Shown here: positions 43,085-52,067 of the stretch, in pieces | Layout of the letters: the number at the start of each line of letters is the position of its first letter | How positions within the stretch are numbered: the first letter of the stretch is position 1 | DNA from: Maribacter sp. BPC-D8 | Lineage (GTDB): Bacteria; Bacteroidota; Bacteroidia; Flavobacteriales; Flavobacteriaceae | NCBI RefSeq assembly: GCF_035207705.1 | Contig: NZ_CP128187.1 | Location: forward strand, 1,116,001-1,180,000 | Length of the DNA: 64,000 nt | Reading direction: 5' to 3' | Notes under the pieces: model-generated | Told to the model about the DNA's origin: nothing | What the model saw: the letters and a program-made list of their open reading frames with translations, nothing else | Database searches by the model: none | Program-made: the position numbers and the translations under genes

Positions 43085-43984
43085 ATGTGGATGTACCTCG
43101 GACTTTTAGCAGCGCTTTTTTTAGGATTACACAACTTATGTAAGAAACATGCCGTACAAGGTAATGATGCTTTTTCTGTTTTACTAGGTACTTTAATAAC
43201 AGGTTTTTTATTGTTTTTACCCTTGTTTTTGGGTTCTAAATACTATCCGGAGGAATTACAATCAATCGATTTATTTGTATCGGATATTTCATTGAAGACG
43301 CACGGCTTTATCATAATCAAATCTATGATTATGGCATCATCATGGGTATTGGCTTATCAAGCGTTGAAGCATTTACCAATTACCATTGTAACACCAATTC
43401 GTTCTGCTGGTCCGTTTTTCACTTTTATTGGTGCGATTTTAATATATCAAGAACGCCCTAATTTTTTGCAGTGGATCGGCTTCTTTTTAATTATATTTTC
43501 TGTTTTTCTATATTCTAAAATCGGAAAAAAAGAGGGAATAAATTTTAAGAACAATAAGTGGATATATGCCATTATAGGAGCTACATTTTTAGGTGCTTCA
43601 AGTGGTTTGTACGATAAGTTTTTAATACAAAGTTTAGCGTTGAACCCTCCTACCCTACAATTTTGGTTTTGTACCTATACGATGTTGATTATAGGCGTCG
43701 TGGTTCTTATTACACGATCTACCAACCCTAACTTGAAAGGTACTTTCAAATGGAGATGGACGATACCAATGGTGGGTATATTATTGCAAACGGCAGACTA
43801 CTTCTATTTTAAAGCACTACAAGACCCAGATGCTTTGATTATGTTATTATCAGCTATCAAGCGAAGCCAAATATTGATTGCTGTAGTCGTTGGTGGTTTC
43901 ATCTTCAAAGAACAGAACAAGCGTAAAAAGCTCGTACCGCTAGCAGGTATTATGCTTGGCGTCTTTCTTATACTTTATTCATAA
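43085..43984 (+). CDS. EamA/DMT-family transporter
   Basis: The 299-residue membrane protein has about ten hydrophobic helices in two repeated halves, as in the drug/metabolite transporter superfamily. Typical pieces are IVTPIRSAGPFFTFIGAIL closing the first half and LIMLLSAIKRSQILIAVVVGG closing the second. A second ATG lies 6 bases after the first and is an alternative start. Substrate unknown; such proteins export amino acids, metabolites or sugars. Confidence 0.88.
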   Translation: MWMYLGLLAALFLGLHNLCKKHAVQGNDAFSVLLGTLITGFLLFLPLFLGSKYYPEELQSIDLFVSDISLKTHGFIIIKSMIMASSWVLAYQALKHLPITIVTPIRSAGPFFTFIGAILIYQERPNFLQWIGFFLIIFSVFLYSKIGKKEGINFKNNKWIYAIIGATFLGASSGLYDKFLIQSLALNPPTLQFWFCTYTMLIIGVVVLITRSTNPNLKGTFKWRWTIPMVGILLQTADYFYFKALQDPDALIMLLSAIKRSQILIAVVVGGFIFKEQNKRKKLVPLAGIMLGVFLILYS

Positions 43985-44052
43985 GAAATAGTCTTGCTTT
44001 CTTGTTATAAGAAATTAGAGTGCTATAATAGGGTTAGCCCGTTGGTAGGCTG

Positions 44053-44060
44053 TATCTTTG
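44053..44060 (+). promoter_or_regulatory. -7 box TATCTTTG for the truncated helicase-like gene
   Basis: Exact TAnnTTTG match, 46 bases before the start codon. The -33 region is not clear. Confidence 0.5.
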
Positions 44061-44106
44061 CAAAATTATATATTCTTAATAAACGTAGAATTTTATAAAA
44101 CATATT

Positions 44107-44718
44107 ATGTCTTTTAAAAAACTGAACCCATACATACTTGAAACTTTAGAAGAATTTTCTATAGAAGAGCCAACAGCATTTCAAAAGAAAAGTATTCCAA
44201 TTATTAAAAGTGGAGCAAACGTATATTGTACTGCAGCAAAAGGCAGCGGTAAAACAACAACCTTGATTTTGACGACCTTACAAAAATTAAAATGTGAGGC
44301 AGAAGGTAATGCACCTAGAGCAGTTGTTGTAGTTCAGAACAAAGAAAAAGCATTAGAACTTTATGATGAATTTTTAAGGTATACTAAGTACTGTTCATTA
44401 CGGGTGTATGCAAGTTATAAAGAGTTGCATATAGATATTCAAAAATCGGAAATATTTGAAGGTATTGATATACTGATTACTACACCTACTACCCTACACA
44501 AGTTGTTTTTATTAAATGGTGTCAGTACTTCACAATTAAAAATATGTAGTATTGATGATGGTGATTTTTTAATTCAAAAATCTGACTATACCGCAATGAT
44601 TACGGTTGCGCAGAGTATTATGAAATGCCAGTATGTTATATATTCAGAGAAAATGCATCCTAAATTAGAACGTTTTGAAGATTATTTCATGGAACGTGCT
44701 AGTCATGTAAAGATATAA
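44107..44718 (+). CDS. DEAD-box-helicase-like protein, first domain only
   Basis: The 203-residue product corresponds to RecA domain 1 of a DEAD-box helicase: Q-motif-like start (EFSIEEPTAFQKKSIPII), a Walker A (AAKGSGKTTT), and a segment ILITTPTTLHKLF like the TPGR motif. The DEAD box is replaced by DDGD, and the second helicase domain is completely absent; the stop is followed at once by the convergent gene. It is promoter-equipped and intact as a frame, so it may be a functional single-domain relative, for example an ATP- or RNA-binding regulator, rather than decay. Helicase activity is not expected. Confidence 0.78.
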   Translation: MSFKKLNPYILETLEEFSIEEPTAFQKKSIPIIKSGANVYCTAAKGSGKTTTLILTTLQKLKCEAEGNAPRAVVVVQNKEKALELYDEFLRYTKYCSLRVYASYKELHIDIQKSEIFEGIDILITTPTTLHKLFLLNGVSTSQLKICSIDDGDFLIQKSDYTAMITVAQSIMKCQYVIYSEKMHPKLERFEDYFMERASHVKI

Positions 44719-44729
44719 AGTAAGCCTTT

Positions 44730-45497
44730 TCATTGCTTTGAATACCCTTTTTTCTTTAGTGCATCAATAGTGCTATTATAGCCAATATCAAAAATGGCAT
44801 CTATAGATCGCATATCAAATGTAGCATATTCACAAAGCTCTTCGGGTGAAATAACCAATTCACATTCTGAAAATTTAGCAATCGATTCAGAGGCAGATTT
44901 TATTTTGTAGGCTCTCTCCAATACATTAAAAGAATGTTTTAAGTCCTTTATTTTAATAGCTTTAAGTGCGTTTACATAACTACCGATTATTTTGTCGCAT
45001 GATGGTTTTAAAGGTTCAATAGGAAAATTGTTCAACACACCACCATCAACATAGAAGGATCCATCAATATTTATAGGTGAAAAAACACCAGGGAAGGTTG
45101 CAGATGCAAGCACAGGTTTTATTAATTCTCCTTTGTCAAAAATCTTTAATTCACCTTTAATAATGTCAGTAGCCGTAATAAATAGTTCTTTAGGTAATGA
45201 TTCAAATGAATCTTGTGGAAAGAATTTTTTAAACTCATCGTAAAACTTCTCGGTGTCTAAAAAACCGGGTTTTTTACGAGCGAATCTATTGGCATGAAAA
45301 ATCGGAATTACTTTAAAAAACTCTAAAATATCTTCCCATTTTACTCCGCCGGCATATAAAGCGCCAACTATAGCACCTGCACTTGTACCAGATATATGAG
45401 TTGCGTAAATACCGTGTTCTTCTAAGGCTTTGATTACTCCGATATGAGCTACTCCCCTAATACCTCCACCTGATAGTACTAATCCGGTATTTATCAT
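44730..45497 (-). CDS. Patatin-like phospholipase, RssA-like
   Basis: The 255-residue protein has all canonical patatin motifs: GGGIRG (10-15), GTSAG with Ser39, and a DGG near residue 150 (SFYVDGGVLNNFP). It resembles bacterial RssA/YchK-type proteins. It has no signal peptide. It follows the secreted-protein gene by 30 bases in the same direction and may be co-transcribed. This one keeps the Arg of the oxyanion motif, unlike the other patatin at 33 kb. Confidence 0.92.
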   Translation of the reverse strand: MINTGLVLSGGGIRGVAHIGVIKALEEHGIYATHISGTSAGAIVGALYAGGVKWEDILEFFKVIPIFHANRFARKKPGFLDTEKFYDEFKKFFPQDSFESLPKELFITATDIIKGELKIFDKGELIKPVLASATFPGVFSPINIDGSFYVDGGVLNNFPIEPLKPSCDKIIGSYVNALKAIKIKDLKHSFNVLERAYKIKSASESIAKFSECELVISPEELCEYATFDMRSIDAIFDIGYNSTIDALKKKGYSKQ

Positions 45498-45527
45498 AAT
45501 TAATGTTCTTATTACGCTTTAAAATAA

Positions 45528-46145
45528 TCATTTTTGAGCAATAATGTCAAATTTTATTAATCCTCCATTAATTTCCGCTTTTTCTAAAAAGCCGTTTTTA
45601 TAGTAGTAAATATTCTCGTGATTTTTAGCATTTATCTTTTTATACGAATGATTGCCTAAAGGTATAATGGTGTTAAAACTCCCGTCTTGTTCAGAATAGC
45701 ACCGTTCTACATTTATTGGTTCATCAAAATATAGCAATATGGTGGCGTAGTTGATATCCTCCTCTACCACTAACTCATTTTTATCATTCTTAGATATTTG
45801 GTAATAATCAATTTCCCAATTGGTAAGAATATCTGCATAGGGTTTATCATTAACATCTATAACTACGTTTGCCCTTTTTAATTTATTATTTTCATAAGTG
45901 ACATTGTACAAATAATTTACGTCTATTTTTTTGATGACCCTTGTATTTATAGTAGTTACACTTTGGTAATGAACTTTAGAATCTTTAATGGTCTTTGATG
46001 CCTTTAAACTACCGATCACATTGTCTTTATGTATAATATCAAAGTAAAATGTGTTTTTTATAGGCGCTACGTCTTTGTCTATGGAACAAATCGGACCCAA
46101 AAAAAGAATCGTACATATTATAATGAATTGATTTATTGATAACAT
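45528..46145 (-). CDS. Exported protein of unknown function (DUF6134-like)
   Basis: The 205-residue protein has an N-terminal hydrophobic signal (FIIICTILFLGPICSID). The mature part is strand-rich: FYFDIIHKDNVIGSLKASKT, SVTTINTRVIKKIDVNYLYN, ANVVIDVNDKPYADILTNWE and so on. It resembles the family called DUF6134 as I recall it, whose role is unknown. It probably shares a transcript with the patatin gene 30 bases downstream, which suggests a link with lipids. Confidence 0.7.
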   Translation of the reverse strand: MLSINQFIIICTILFLGPICSIDKDVAPIKNTFYFDIIHKDNVIGSLKASKTIKDSKVHYQSVTTINTRVIKKIDVNYLYNVTYENNKLKRANVVIDVNDKPYADILTNWEIDYYQISKNDKNELVVEEDINYATILLYFDEPINVERCYSEQDGSFNTIIPLGNHSYKKINAKNHENIYYYKNGFLEKAEINGGLIKFDIIAQK

Positions 46146-46250
46146 TTTAATGTATAATGGAGTTCTATATTGTAATCACGTTACTTAGGTAAAAGTAAGT
46201 AATTCGGTTTTTTCTAAACCTAACCAATATCATGTTTTATACGTTACAAT

Positions 46251-46284
46251 AAAAAAGGGCTTACGAAGAAATTCGTAAGCCCTT
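46251..46284 (-). terminator. Terminator of the DUF6515-like gene
   Basis: A 13-bp stem (AAGGGCTTACGAA and complement) with a GAAA tetraloop is followed on the minus strand by a T run. It lies 23 bases after the stop codon. Confidence 0.9.
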
Positions 46285-46306
46285 GATTTTTAAAACCTAT
46301 ATTTAA

Positions 46307-46891
46307 TTATTCCATATCAATGATCCCAACCACTTCATAAGCTCTAGAACCATCTACTTGTACTTTTTCATAAAGTATATTAGAATACTCATAGTATGAT
46401 AAACCATCAATAGTCACTTTTTCATAACCATCTGGTAATTCGTAAACTATAGTTCCAATTTCTGGTTGAACAACCTCATAGCCAGAATTAGATTCTATAT
46501 AAAAGGTGCCACCAACATTAAAATACAAACGGTTGTTAAAATTAACCCTAGCATAGTTTGGCGGTAACGTGTTTATTCTAAAGCCAACCTTGGGTGCAAT
46601 GGTAATATATCTACCACCAGACGTTGTATAAAATTTGTTATTAGAATAGTAATAACTTTGACCATTATGCTTTACTATTTTCTTATTAGGTACCGTCCTA
46701 ACTGATACTACTTTTTTAGTAGGCTTTTTATAGGTTACTTTTTTACTGGATATTTTACCAGGTGTTTTAGTCACTTTCTTTGTAACCGTTGTTTTGGTAA
46801 CTTTCTTTTTAGAAGATTGTGCTGCAGCTGGTAAAGCAAATGCAAATAATAGTAATGTTGCTACTGCGTATGTTTTAGTAATTGTTTTCAT
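46307..46891 (-). CDS. Exported protein, DUF6515-like, with basic Lys/Thr region
   Basis: The 194-residue protein has a signal peptide (LLFAFALPAAAQS) and then a stretch of Lys, Thr and Val (about residues 25-70) that is probably disordered. The C-terminal part has two repeated units with Tyr-rich strands (NGQSYYYSNNKFYTTSGGRY, NNRLYFNVGGTFYIESNSGY, GLSYYEYSNILYEKV), matching DUF6515-type proteins as I know them. Function unknown. A -7 box TACATTTG lies upstream at 46945-46952. Confidence 0.75.
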   Translation of the reverse strand: MKTITKTYAVATLLLFAFALPAAAQSSKKKVTKTTVTKKVTKTPGKISSKKVTYKKPTKKVVSVRTVPNKKIVKHNGQSYYYSNNKFYTTSGGRYITIAPKVGFRINTLPPNYARVNFNNRLYFNVGGTFYIESNSGYEVVQPEIGTIVYELPDGYEKVTIDGLSYYEYSNILYEKVQVDGSRAYEVVGIIDME

Positions 46892-46944
46892 CTTTTTATA
46901 CTTAAAAGGTTAAACTTATGTTTTACGTTCAATTCTTTGACAAA

Positions 46945-46952
46945 CAAATGTA
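46945..46952 (-). promoter_or_regulatory. -7 box TACATTTG for the DUF6515-like gene
   Basis: Exact TAnnTTTG match on the minus strand, 54 bases before the start codon. Confidence 0.45.
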
Positions 46953-47073
46953 GTGGTGGTTTAATCTATAACCTTGTAATAAAATCAGAAATAGACGGGT
47001 AGGTAAATTTCATCTATGAATCTAGGAATTCTATAGACGTTGAAAATTTATTATTTAGATGTAAAAATGGAAA

Positions 47074-48978
47074 TTAGGTTGAAGTCGGATTATTATCTTG
47101 CTGATTCTCTAATACTTTTCTGATAGATTCGCTATCCCAATGGTTATCATACTCAACAATGCCTCTTTTGAAATCTTCTTCTAATAATTTTTGTTGCTCC
47201 TCTAATTCTTTACGAGCTTTAAAAATATAGTTCTCTTCTCCCTTTGTTTCAGCTGCCAATCTTCTTAAACTCGTTTCATCATATTTAATGAAATTCTGTA
47301 CTTGTTGGTTCAAGGTATATTTTCTAAAACCAAGTTTGCTCAACACATCTTTAGCTAATGAAAGTGACGTATCTAAAGATTCTCGATAAATGTTCTCCAT
47401 ACCCATATTCAATAACTCGTAGGCGTCATATCTGTTCTGCGCCCTAATCATGAGTTCAACATGTGGGTACTTTTCTTTTACCATTTTTGTAATTTCTTTG
47501 GTAACACTAGGGTTGTCAATAGCACATATTAATATTTTAGCCTGTGCAATGCCTGCAGATTCTAATAAATCTATACGTGTGGCGTCGCCGTAATACACCT
47601 CAAACCCCATTTTACGAAGAAAGTCAACACGGTTAGAATCATGATCTAAAATTGTGGCTTCTATACCATGAGATCTTAGAAAACGACCTACTGTACTACC
47701 AAAATGACCGAAACCTACAAGTATGACATTTTGCGATTTTGCAATGTGATCCATGGGTCTTTTAATAGATTCTTTTGTGCCAATTTTGGGTAAAATTAAT
47801 CGTTCGTTTATGATGCTTATAATTGGTGTTAATGACATTGTTAATGCTGTAATTACCAATAAAATATCCATTTGTTCTTGTTCTAGAATATTCAACTGAA
47901 AAGCAAATGAAAGAAGTACGAAGGCAAATTCACCAATTTGCGCCAAGCCGAAGGTCAGTAACAATTTCTGATCCAGTTTCATTTTAAACACGGTGCCTAT
48001 AGCAAATAGAACCAATGCTTTAATTAAAATTACGGCAATTAATATTCCACCAATCGTCAAAGGCATTTTGGCAATAACCACAAAATTTATAGAAGCGCCA
48101 ACGGCAATAAAAAATAACCCTAATAGCAAGTTTTTAAAAGGTTCTAAGGTACTTTCTAGCTCATGTTTATATTCGCTATTAGATAGCACTACCCCACCTA
48201 AGAATGCTCCTAAAGCAGGCGATAGTCCTACATATTCCATTAAAAAAGAAATACTGAATACTATTAATAGTGCAGATGCAATTAATAGTTCCCGAACTCC
48301 GGTTTGTGCTACTTTTCTTAACATCGGAACTATTAAGTACTGGCCTGCACCAATAATCAATGCCACCGATAATATAATGGCAAGTGTTTGGTAGCCCATT
48401 GGTAAACCATCTAAAAGATTGCTGCTGGCTTCATGGGTATCGGTAGTAGCTGCCGCATCTGTATTTGAAAGCAACGGAATGGCTCCCAACATGAAAATAA
48501 CAATGATATCTTGGAATAATAGTATAGAAAAGGCAGAATTACCAAAGGTAGTTTCCATCAACCCTTTCTCTTTTATGGTCTGCATGGCAATTGCAGTGGA
48601 TGATAGCGCTACCGCCATAGAAATAACCAAAGCAACTTTCCAATCAAAATCTAATAGTATAAAAAATAGGTAAGATAATACCATGGTTCCACCAACCTGT
48701 AATCCGCCTAAACCTGCAATAGTCTTACGCATATTCCAGAAATTCTTTGGCTCAATTTCAAGTCCGATTAAGAATAGCATAACCACCACCCCGAATTCAG
48801 CAAAATGAAGAATATCTTCCCCTTCTTCGCCTATAAAGCCTAATACGTATGGTCCGATAATAACACCTGCCATTAGGTAACCGATAACAGAACTGAGTCC
48901 TAATTTTTTGGCAATAGAAACACAAATTATTGCGCCTAATAGAAAAACAATTGCATCAAATAATAAGCTGCCGGTCAT
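47074..48978 (-). CDS. CPA2 cation:proton antiporter, KefB/KefC-like
   Basis: The 634-residue protein has a Na+/H+ exchanger-type membrane domain (about 1-390, 12-13 helices, with GVVVMLFLIGLEIEP and LSPALGAFLGGVVLS) and a C-terminal RCK_N/TrkA domain (from about 410: VILVGFGHFGSTVGRFLRSHG, the NAD-binding loop). This is the plan of glutathione-gated K+ efflux proteins, which acidify the cell to protect it from electrophiles. A quinone-reductase-like gene of the KefF/KefG type stands 62 bases upstream, which supports the assignment. The tail (about 575-634) is a charged coiled coil. Confidence 0.9.
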   Translation of the reverse strand: MTGSLLFDAIVFLLGAIICVSIAKKLGLSSVIGYLMAGVIIGPYVLGFIGEEGEDILHFAEFGVVVMLFLIGLEIEPKNFWNMRKTIAGLGGLQVGGTMVLSYLFFILLDFDWKVALVISMAVALSSTAIAMQTIKEKGLMETTFGNSAFSILLFQDIIVIFMLGAIPLLSNTDAAATTDTHEASSNLLDGLPMGYQTLAIILSVALIIGAGQYLIVPMLRKVAQTGVRELLIASALLIVFSISFLMEYVGLSPALGAFLGGVVLSNSEYKHELESTLEPFKNLLLGLFFIAVGASINFVVIAKMPLTIGGILIAVILIKALVLFAIGTVFKMKLDQKLLLTFGLAQIGEFAFVLLSFAFQLNILEQEQMDILLVITALTMSLTPIISIINERLILPKIGTKESIKRPMDHIAKSQNVILVGFGHFGSTVGRFLRSHGIEATILDHDSNRVDFLRKMGFEVYYGDATRIDLLESAGIAQAKILICAIDNPSVTKEITKMVKEKYPHVELMIRAQNRYDAYELLNMGMENIYRESLDTSLSLAKDVLSKLGFRKYTLNQQVQNFIKYDETSLRRLAAETKGEENYIFKARKELEEQQKLLEEDFKRGIVEYDNHWDSESIRKVLENQQDNNPTST

Positions 48979-49040
48979 ATTGGTTGGTTTATTTGTAATG
49001 CTATTATATAGACATCACTTAGGTATTTAAAATAGTCATT

Positions 49041-49571
49041 TTAAGTTTGTAGTCCGTCTATAAATGAACTGTATTGTGCTCCATAAACCTCTAGTTCTTC
49101 ATCTGTTAATTTGTATGTACCCATCACAGTAAAAGGTTTGTGATAGTTCATTAAACATAAATTAGCAGTTTGTTCAAAAGGTCTTAAAAACTCTGTTATG
49201 GTGTAGCTATTGATTCCTTGGATACAATATAATTCTTTACTTCCACCAGTGGTGATAGCGTTTAAGCAGATTTTAGAAGATAAAGCCTTTCCATTTGGCC
49301 CGTAAGCCCAATTAAATTCCAGCACCATATCGATCCATTGTTTTAATAGTGGCGGACAGCTGTACCAATACATAGGATGATGCCATATAATAACATCATG
49401 CTCTTCTAATAATTTCTTTTCGAAAGGTACATCTATATGAAAATCTGGATACTCTTCATACAAGTCATGAAAAGTAACGCCCTCTTTATTTTTAATATGA
49501 TTTACTAAAACCATATTCGCTCTTGATTTTTCGTACTTAGGGTGAGCAAATAAAATTAGAACTTTCTTCAT
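49041..49571 (-). CDS. NAD(P)H oxidoreductase, KefF/KefG-like
   Basis: The 176-residue flavodoxin-fold protein starts with VLILFAHPKYEKSRANMVLV and has DVIIWHHPMYWYSCPPLLKQWIDMV and WAYGPNGKALSSKI, all characteristic of NQO-type quinone reductases and of the ancillary subunits KefF and KefG. These subunits bind Kef channels and are needed for full activity. Placed just upstream of the Kef-like gene, it is very probably its partner. Confidence 0.9.
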   Translation of the reverse strand: MKKVLILFAHPKYEKSRANMVLVNHIKNKEGVTFHDLYEEYPDFHIDVPFEKKLLEEHDVIIWHHPMYWYSCPPLLKQWIDMVLEFNWAYGPNGKALSSKICLNAITTGGSKELYCIQGINSYTITEFLRPFEQTANLCLMNYHKPFTVMGTYKLTDEELEVYGAQYSSFIDGLQT

Positions 49572-49615
49572 GTTCCGTTAAATTAAGGAAAATAAGTAGT
49601 TATTGGCATTGGTAG

Positions 49616-50239
49616 TTAATTAGTAACTAAATCAAAAGAAATTTTTATTCCTTCTATAATCATACCTGTACCAATAATGGCTATGATTAAACCCATAATT
49701 TTACCGATCACTGAAATAACATTGTAGCCTACAAGCCTAACAATTAAGTTACTTAATCTAAAAGTAAAATAGGTTAGTAAACTCATGAAAGCGAAAATCG
49801 CAATTACTATAGTTATTTGAACCGGTTGCGCACTTGATACAAAGTTCATAGCCGTAACAATCGTACCAGGACCAGCTAGAATAGGAATAGCCAATGGCGA
49901 AACCGCAATGTTTTCATCAATATTTACATGTTTAATATTCTTGACACTAGACTGTTTTGATTGTAGCATGTCAAAACCAATATAAAATATTAAGATACCA
50001 CCTGTAATTTTAAATGCAGGAATACTAATATTGAACAACTCAAAAATATATTTTCCGAGTAGTACAAATACCAATACAATTATAAAAGCAATAATATTGG
50101 CTCTTTTATTGATATCAGCTTTGGTTTTTTCATCTGCCCCTTGGGTTAAAGACAGAAAAACGGTCATGTTAGATATTGGGTTTGTAATGGCAAAAAAGCC
50201 AGTAAAAACAGCAATAGAAAACGTAATTAAATCATTCAT
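49616..50239 (-). CDS. MarC-family membrane protein
   Basis: ATG 50239 (MNDLITFSIAVFTGFFAITNP) is chosen; a TTG four codons earlier is the only longer option. The 207-residue protein has six hydrophobic helices and the MarC/UPF0056 motifs FFAITNPISNMTVFLSLTQG and VSPLAIPILAGPGTIVTAM. The family's role is not established despite the old multiple-antibiotic-resistance name. It lies 44 bases before the KefF-like gene and may be in the same transcript. Confidence 0.9.
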   Translation of the reverse strand: MNDLITFSIAVFTGFFAITNPISNMTVFLSLTQGADEKTKADINKRANIIAFIIVLVFVLLGKYIFELFNISIPAFKITGGILIFYIGFDMLQSKQSSVKNIKHVNIDENIAVSPLAIPILAGPGTIVTAMNFVSSAQPVQITIVIAIFAFMSLLTYFTFRLSNLIVRLVGYNVISVIGKIMGLIIAIIGTGMIIEGIKISFDLVTN

Positions 50240-50330
50240 TATTTTAAGCAAAATTTAATCATGCAAGAACTTGATTTCTTACTGAAATTCCAAGAATATT
50301 TTGAATCTTTTGGGAAATATTAGAATATAA

Positions 50331-50370
50331 AAAAAGCTGAGACTAATTTTAAAATTAGTCTCAGCTTTTT
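50331..50370 (-). terminator. Terminator of the aspartate operon
   Basis: A 20-bp perfect inverted repeat (AAAAAGCTGAGACTAATTTT and complement) with flanking A and T runs. It lies 84 bases after the aspartate decarboxylase stop codon, beyond a vestige of an aldehyde dehydrogenase gene. Confidence 0.9.
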
Positions 50371-50395
50371 AAACAAACAATTATATTAAAGTGCT

Positions 50396-50434
50396 CTATT
50401 GAAAATCTGAAGCTTTAAACATAGAATTTCTTGG
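50396..50434 (-). pseudogene. Vestige of an aldehyde dehydrogenase 3' end
   Basis: Read on the minus strand, these bases encode PRNSMFKASDFQ and a stop. The intact aldehyde dehydrogenase at 55348-56838 ends PRKYPFKASDFQ and a stop; 9 of 12 residues are identical and the base match (CTATTGAAAATCTGA, GCTTTAAAC, TTTCTTGG) continues through the stop. The vestige lies 20 bases after the stop of the decarboxylase gene. It marks a former end of a second aldehyde dehydrogenase copy. Confidence 0.75.
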
Positions 50435-50453
50435 CATTTATAAGTAGTACCAC

Positions 50454-52049
50454 CTATTTGCTTTGGTATTCGTTATAATACTCATCTAGAATATCATTAA
50501 TCAGAATACTTATTTTCTCAAAATCTTCTGCGTAAGAGTTTGCTAGAGAGAATCTAATAGTCCAATCGGGACCGTCAAAACCACCACCTGGCATAGCTAC
50601 AATAGACTCTTCTTCAGCCAAACGAATTACTGGATCTAAAGCGTTATAATTCTCGCCAACCCATTTACTAAACGCTTCATTGTATTTATCTCTAGCTAAA
50701 TTTAAGAAATCTACCAAAGTGTAATAATATGCTGCATTCTTATTATCTTCAGATATTAATGGTTTACCAGGTAGGTCTTTATAGAGCTTATCATATCTAT
50801 TTCTAACCAATTTTTTTACATCTTTTTTATACTTGTTTTCAGTATCAATTAAAGTTGCTAAAGAGAATAAAGACATTTGAATTTGTTGTGGTGTAGATAA
50901 ACCAGCAGTGTGATTTAAAGCTACACTGCGACTATCAGCAACAAAACGATCTATCATTTTTATACCATCTGGATTTAATGAAATAGTTTCATATCTTTCT
51001 CTTAATTCTGCTTTATCTTCCTCAGGAAGTTTGGCTAACATTTTATCAAAATTATTATTTTCATTTAATGCTATTACTCCAAGTCTCCAACCTGTAGCTC
51101 CAAAATATTTTGAATAAGAATACACTAGAATGGTACTCTCTGGAGCTTTAATTGCTAGTGATGTAAAGTTCTCTGTAAACGATCCATAAACGTCATCAGT
51201 CAATAAAATCAAGTCTTCTCTATCTTTTGCTATTTTGGCAATTTTATCTAACGTAGGCTCACTTAGTTTTACTGATGGCGGATTACTTGGATTCACTAAA
51301 AAGAATGCTTTTACTTTGGTATCCTTTAGTTTATCGATTTCAGAATCTGGAATTTGCCAGTTATCGTTTTCGTCTGCATTAATCAAGACCATTTTTAAAT
51401 CGTAATCTTTTAACGCTGGCATTTCAAAATAAGGCGTAAAAATAGGCGTCCCAATAGCAATGGTATTTCCTGCTTTTAAAAACTTGTTTGCTTTTAAAGA
51501 ATTGAATATGTAAACCATAGCAGCTGTACCACCTTCTGTAGCAAATACATCATATTTTGATTCTGGAGGCGTTGCTCCTGCGCTCATTTCTTTCATTAAA
51601 TAAGCATGAGCAATAGTTTCAGAATGCTTTAACATGCGTCCTGGTTCTGGATAATTATTTCCAATAATACCATTAACCCATTCAAACATTAAATCGTCTG
51701 AATCTATACCATAATTAGCCACAGCAAATTGAAATAAGTCATTTAAATAACGTAATCCAATAACATTTTTATTTAAAGCTAAATATGCTTGAAATCTTTT
51801 TGTAATACCATCTTTATCTGTGATTCCACCAAAACCATCTAGTTCCTGAAATTGTCTTTTGCTTTCTTCTAAACCAAATAAACCAAGTTGAAAAAAGGCA
51901 TCTCTAGGCTTTGTTGCAATCCAGTTTGGATTACCTCTACCCGCATTAATCATGGAATGCTGATGATTTGATTTTGCTAGTTTTATTAGTGTATCTTTTA
52001 CTTCAAACGGACTTAACGTATTAAGTTCTACTTCTTCTTGTTTTTTCAT
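50454..52049 (-). CDS. asdA: Aspartate 4-decarboxylase (bifunctional aspartate aminotransferase)
   Basis: The 531-residue PLP enzyme has the length and layout of L-aspartate beta-decarboxylases, which form alanine and CO2 from aspartate and also have aminotransferase activity. Seen are the long N-terminal extension (to about 170), LLTDDVYGSF with the PLP Asp and Tyr, the Schiff-base Lys in YSYSKYFGATGWRLG, and a C-terminal domain with GGGFDGPDWTIRFSLAN holding the substrate Arg. The exchanger gene lies 18 bases upstream, which makes the function highly likely. The enzyme consumes a cytoplasmic proton per turn. Confidence 0.93.
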   Translation of the reverse strand: MKKQEEVELNTLSPFEVKDTLIKLAKSNHQHSMINAGRGNPNWIATKPRDAFFQLGLFGLEESKRQFQELDGFGGITDKDGITKRFQAYLALNKNVIGLRYLNDLFQFAVANYGIDSDDLMFEWVNGIIGNNYPEPGRMLKHSETIAHAYLMKEMSAGATPPESKYDVFATEGGTAAMVYIFNSLKANKFLKAGNTIAIGTPIFTPYFEMPALKDYDLKMVLINADENDNWQIPDSEIDKLKDTKVKAFFLVNPSNPPSVKLSEPTLDKIAKIAKDREDLILLTDDVYGSFTENFTSLAIKAPESTILVYSYSKYFGATGWRLGVIALNENNNFDKMLAKLPEEDKAELRERYETISLNPDGIKMIDRFVADSRSVALNHTAGLSTPQQIQMSLFSLATLIDTENKYKKDVKKLVRNRYDKLYKDLPGKPLISEDNKNAAYYYTLVDFLNLARDKYNEAFSKWVGENYNALDPVIRLAEEESIVAMPGGGFDGPDWTIRFSLANSYAEDFEKISILINDILDEYYNEYQSK

Positions 52050-52067
52050 TATAATGTGTTTTATAAT

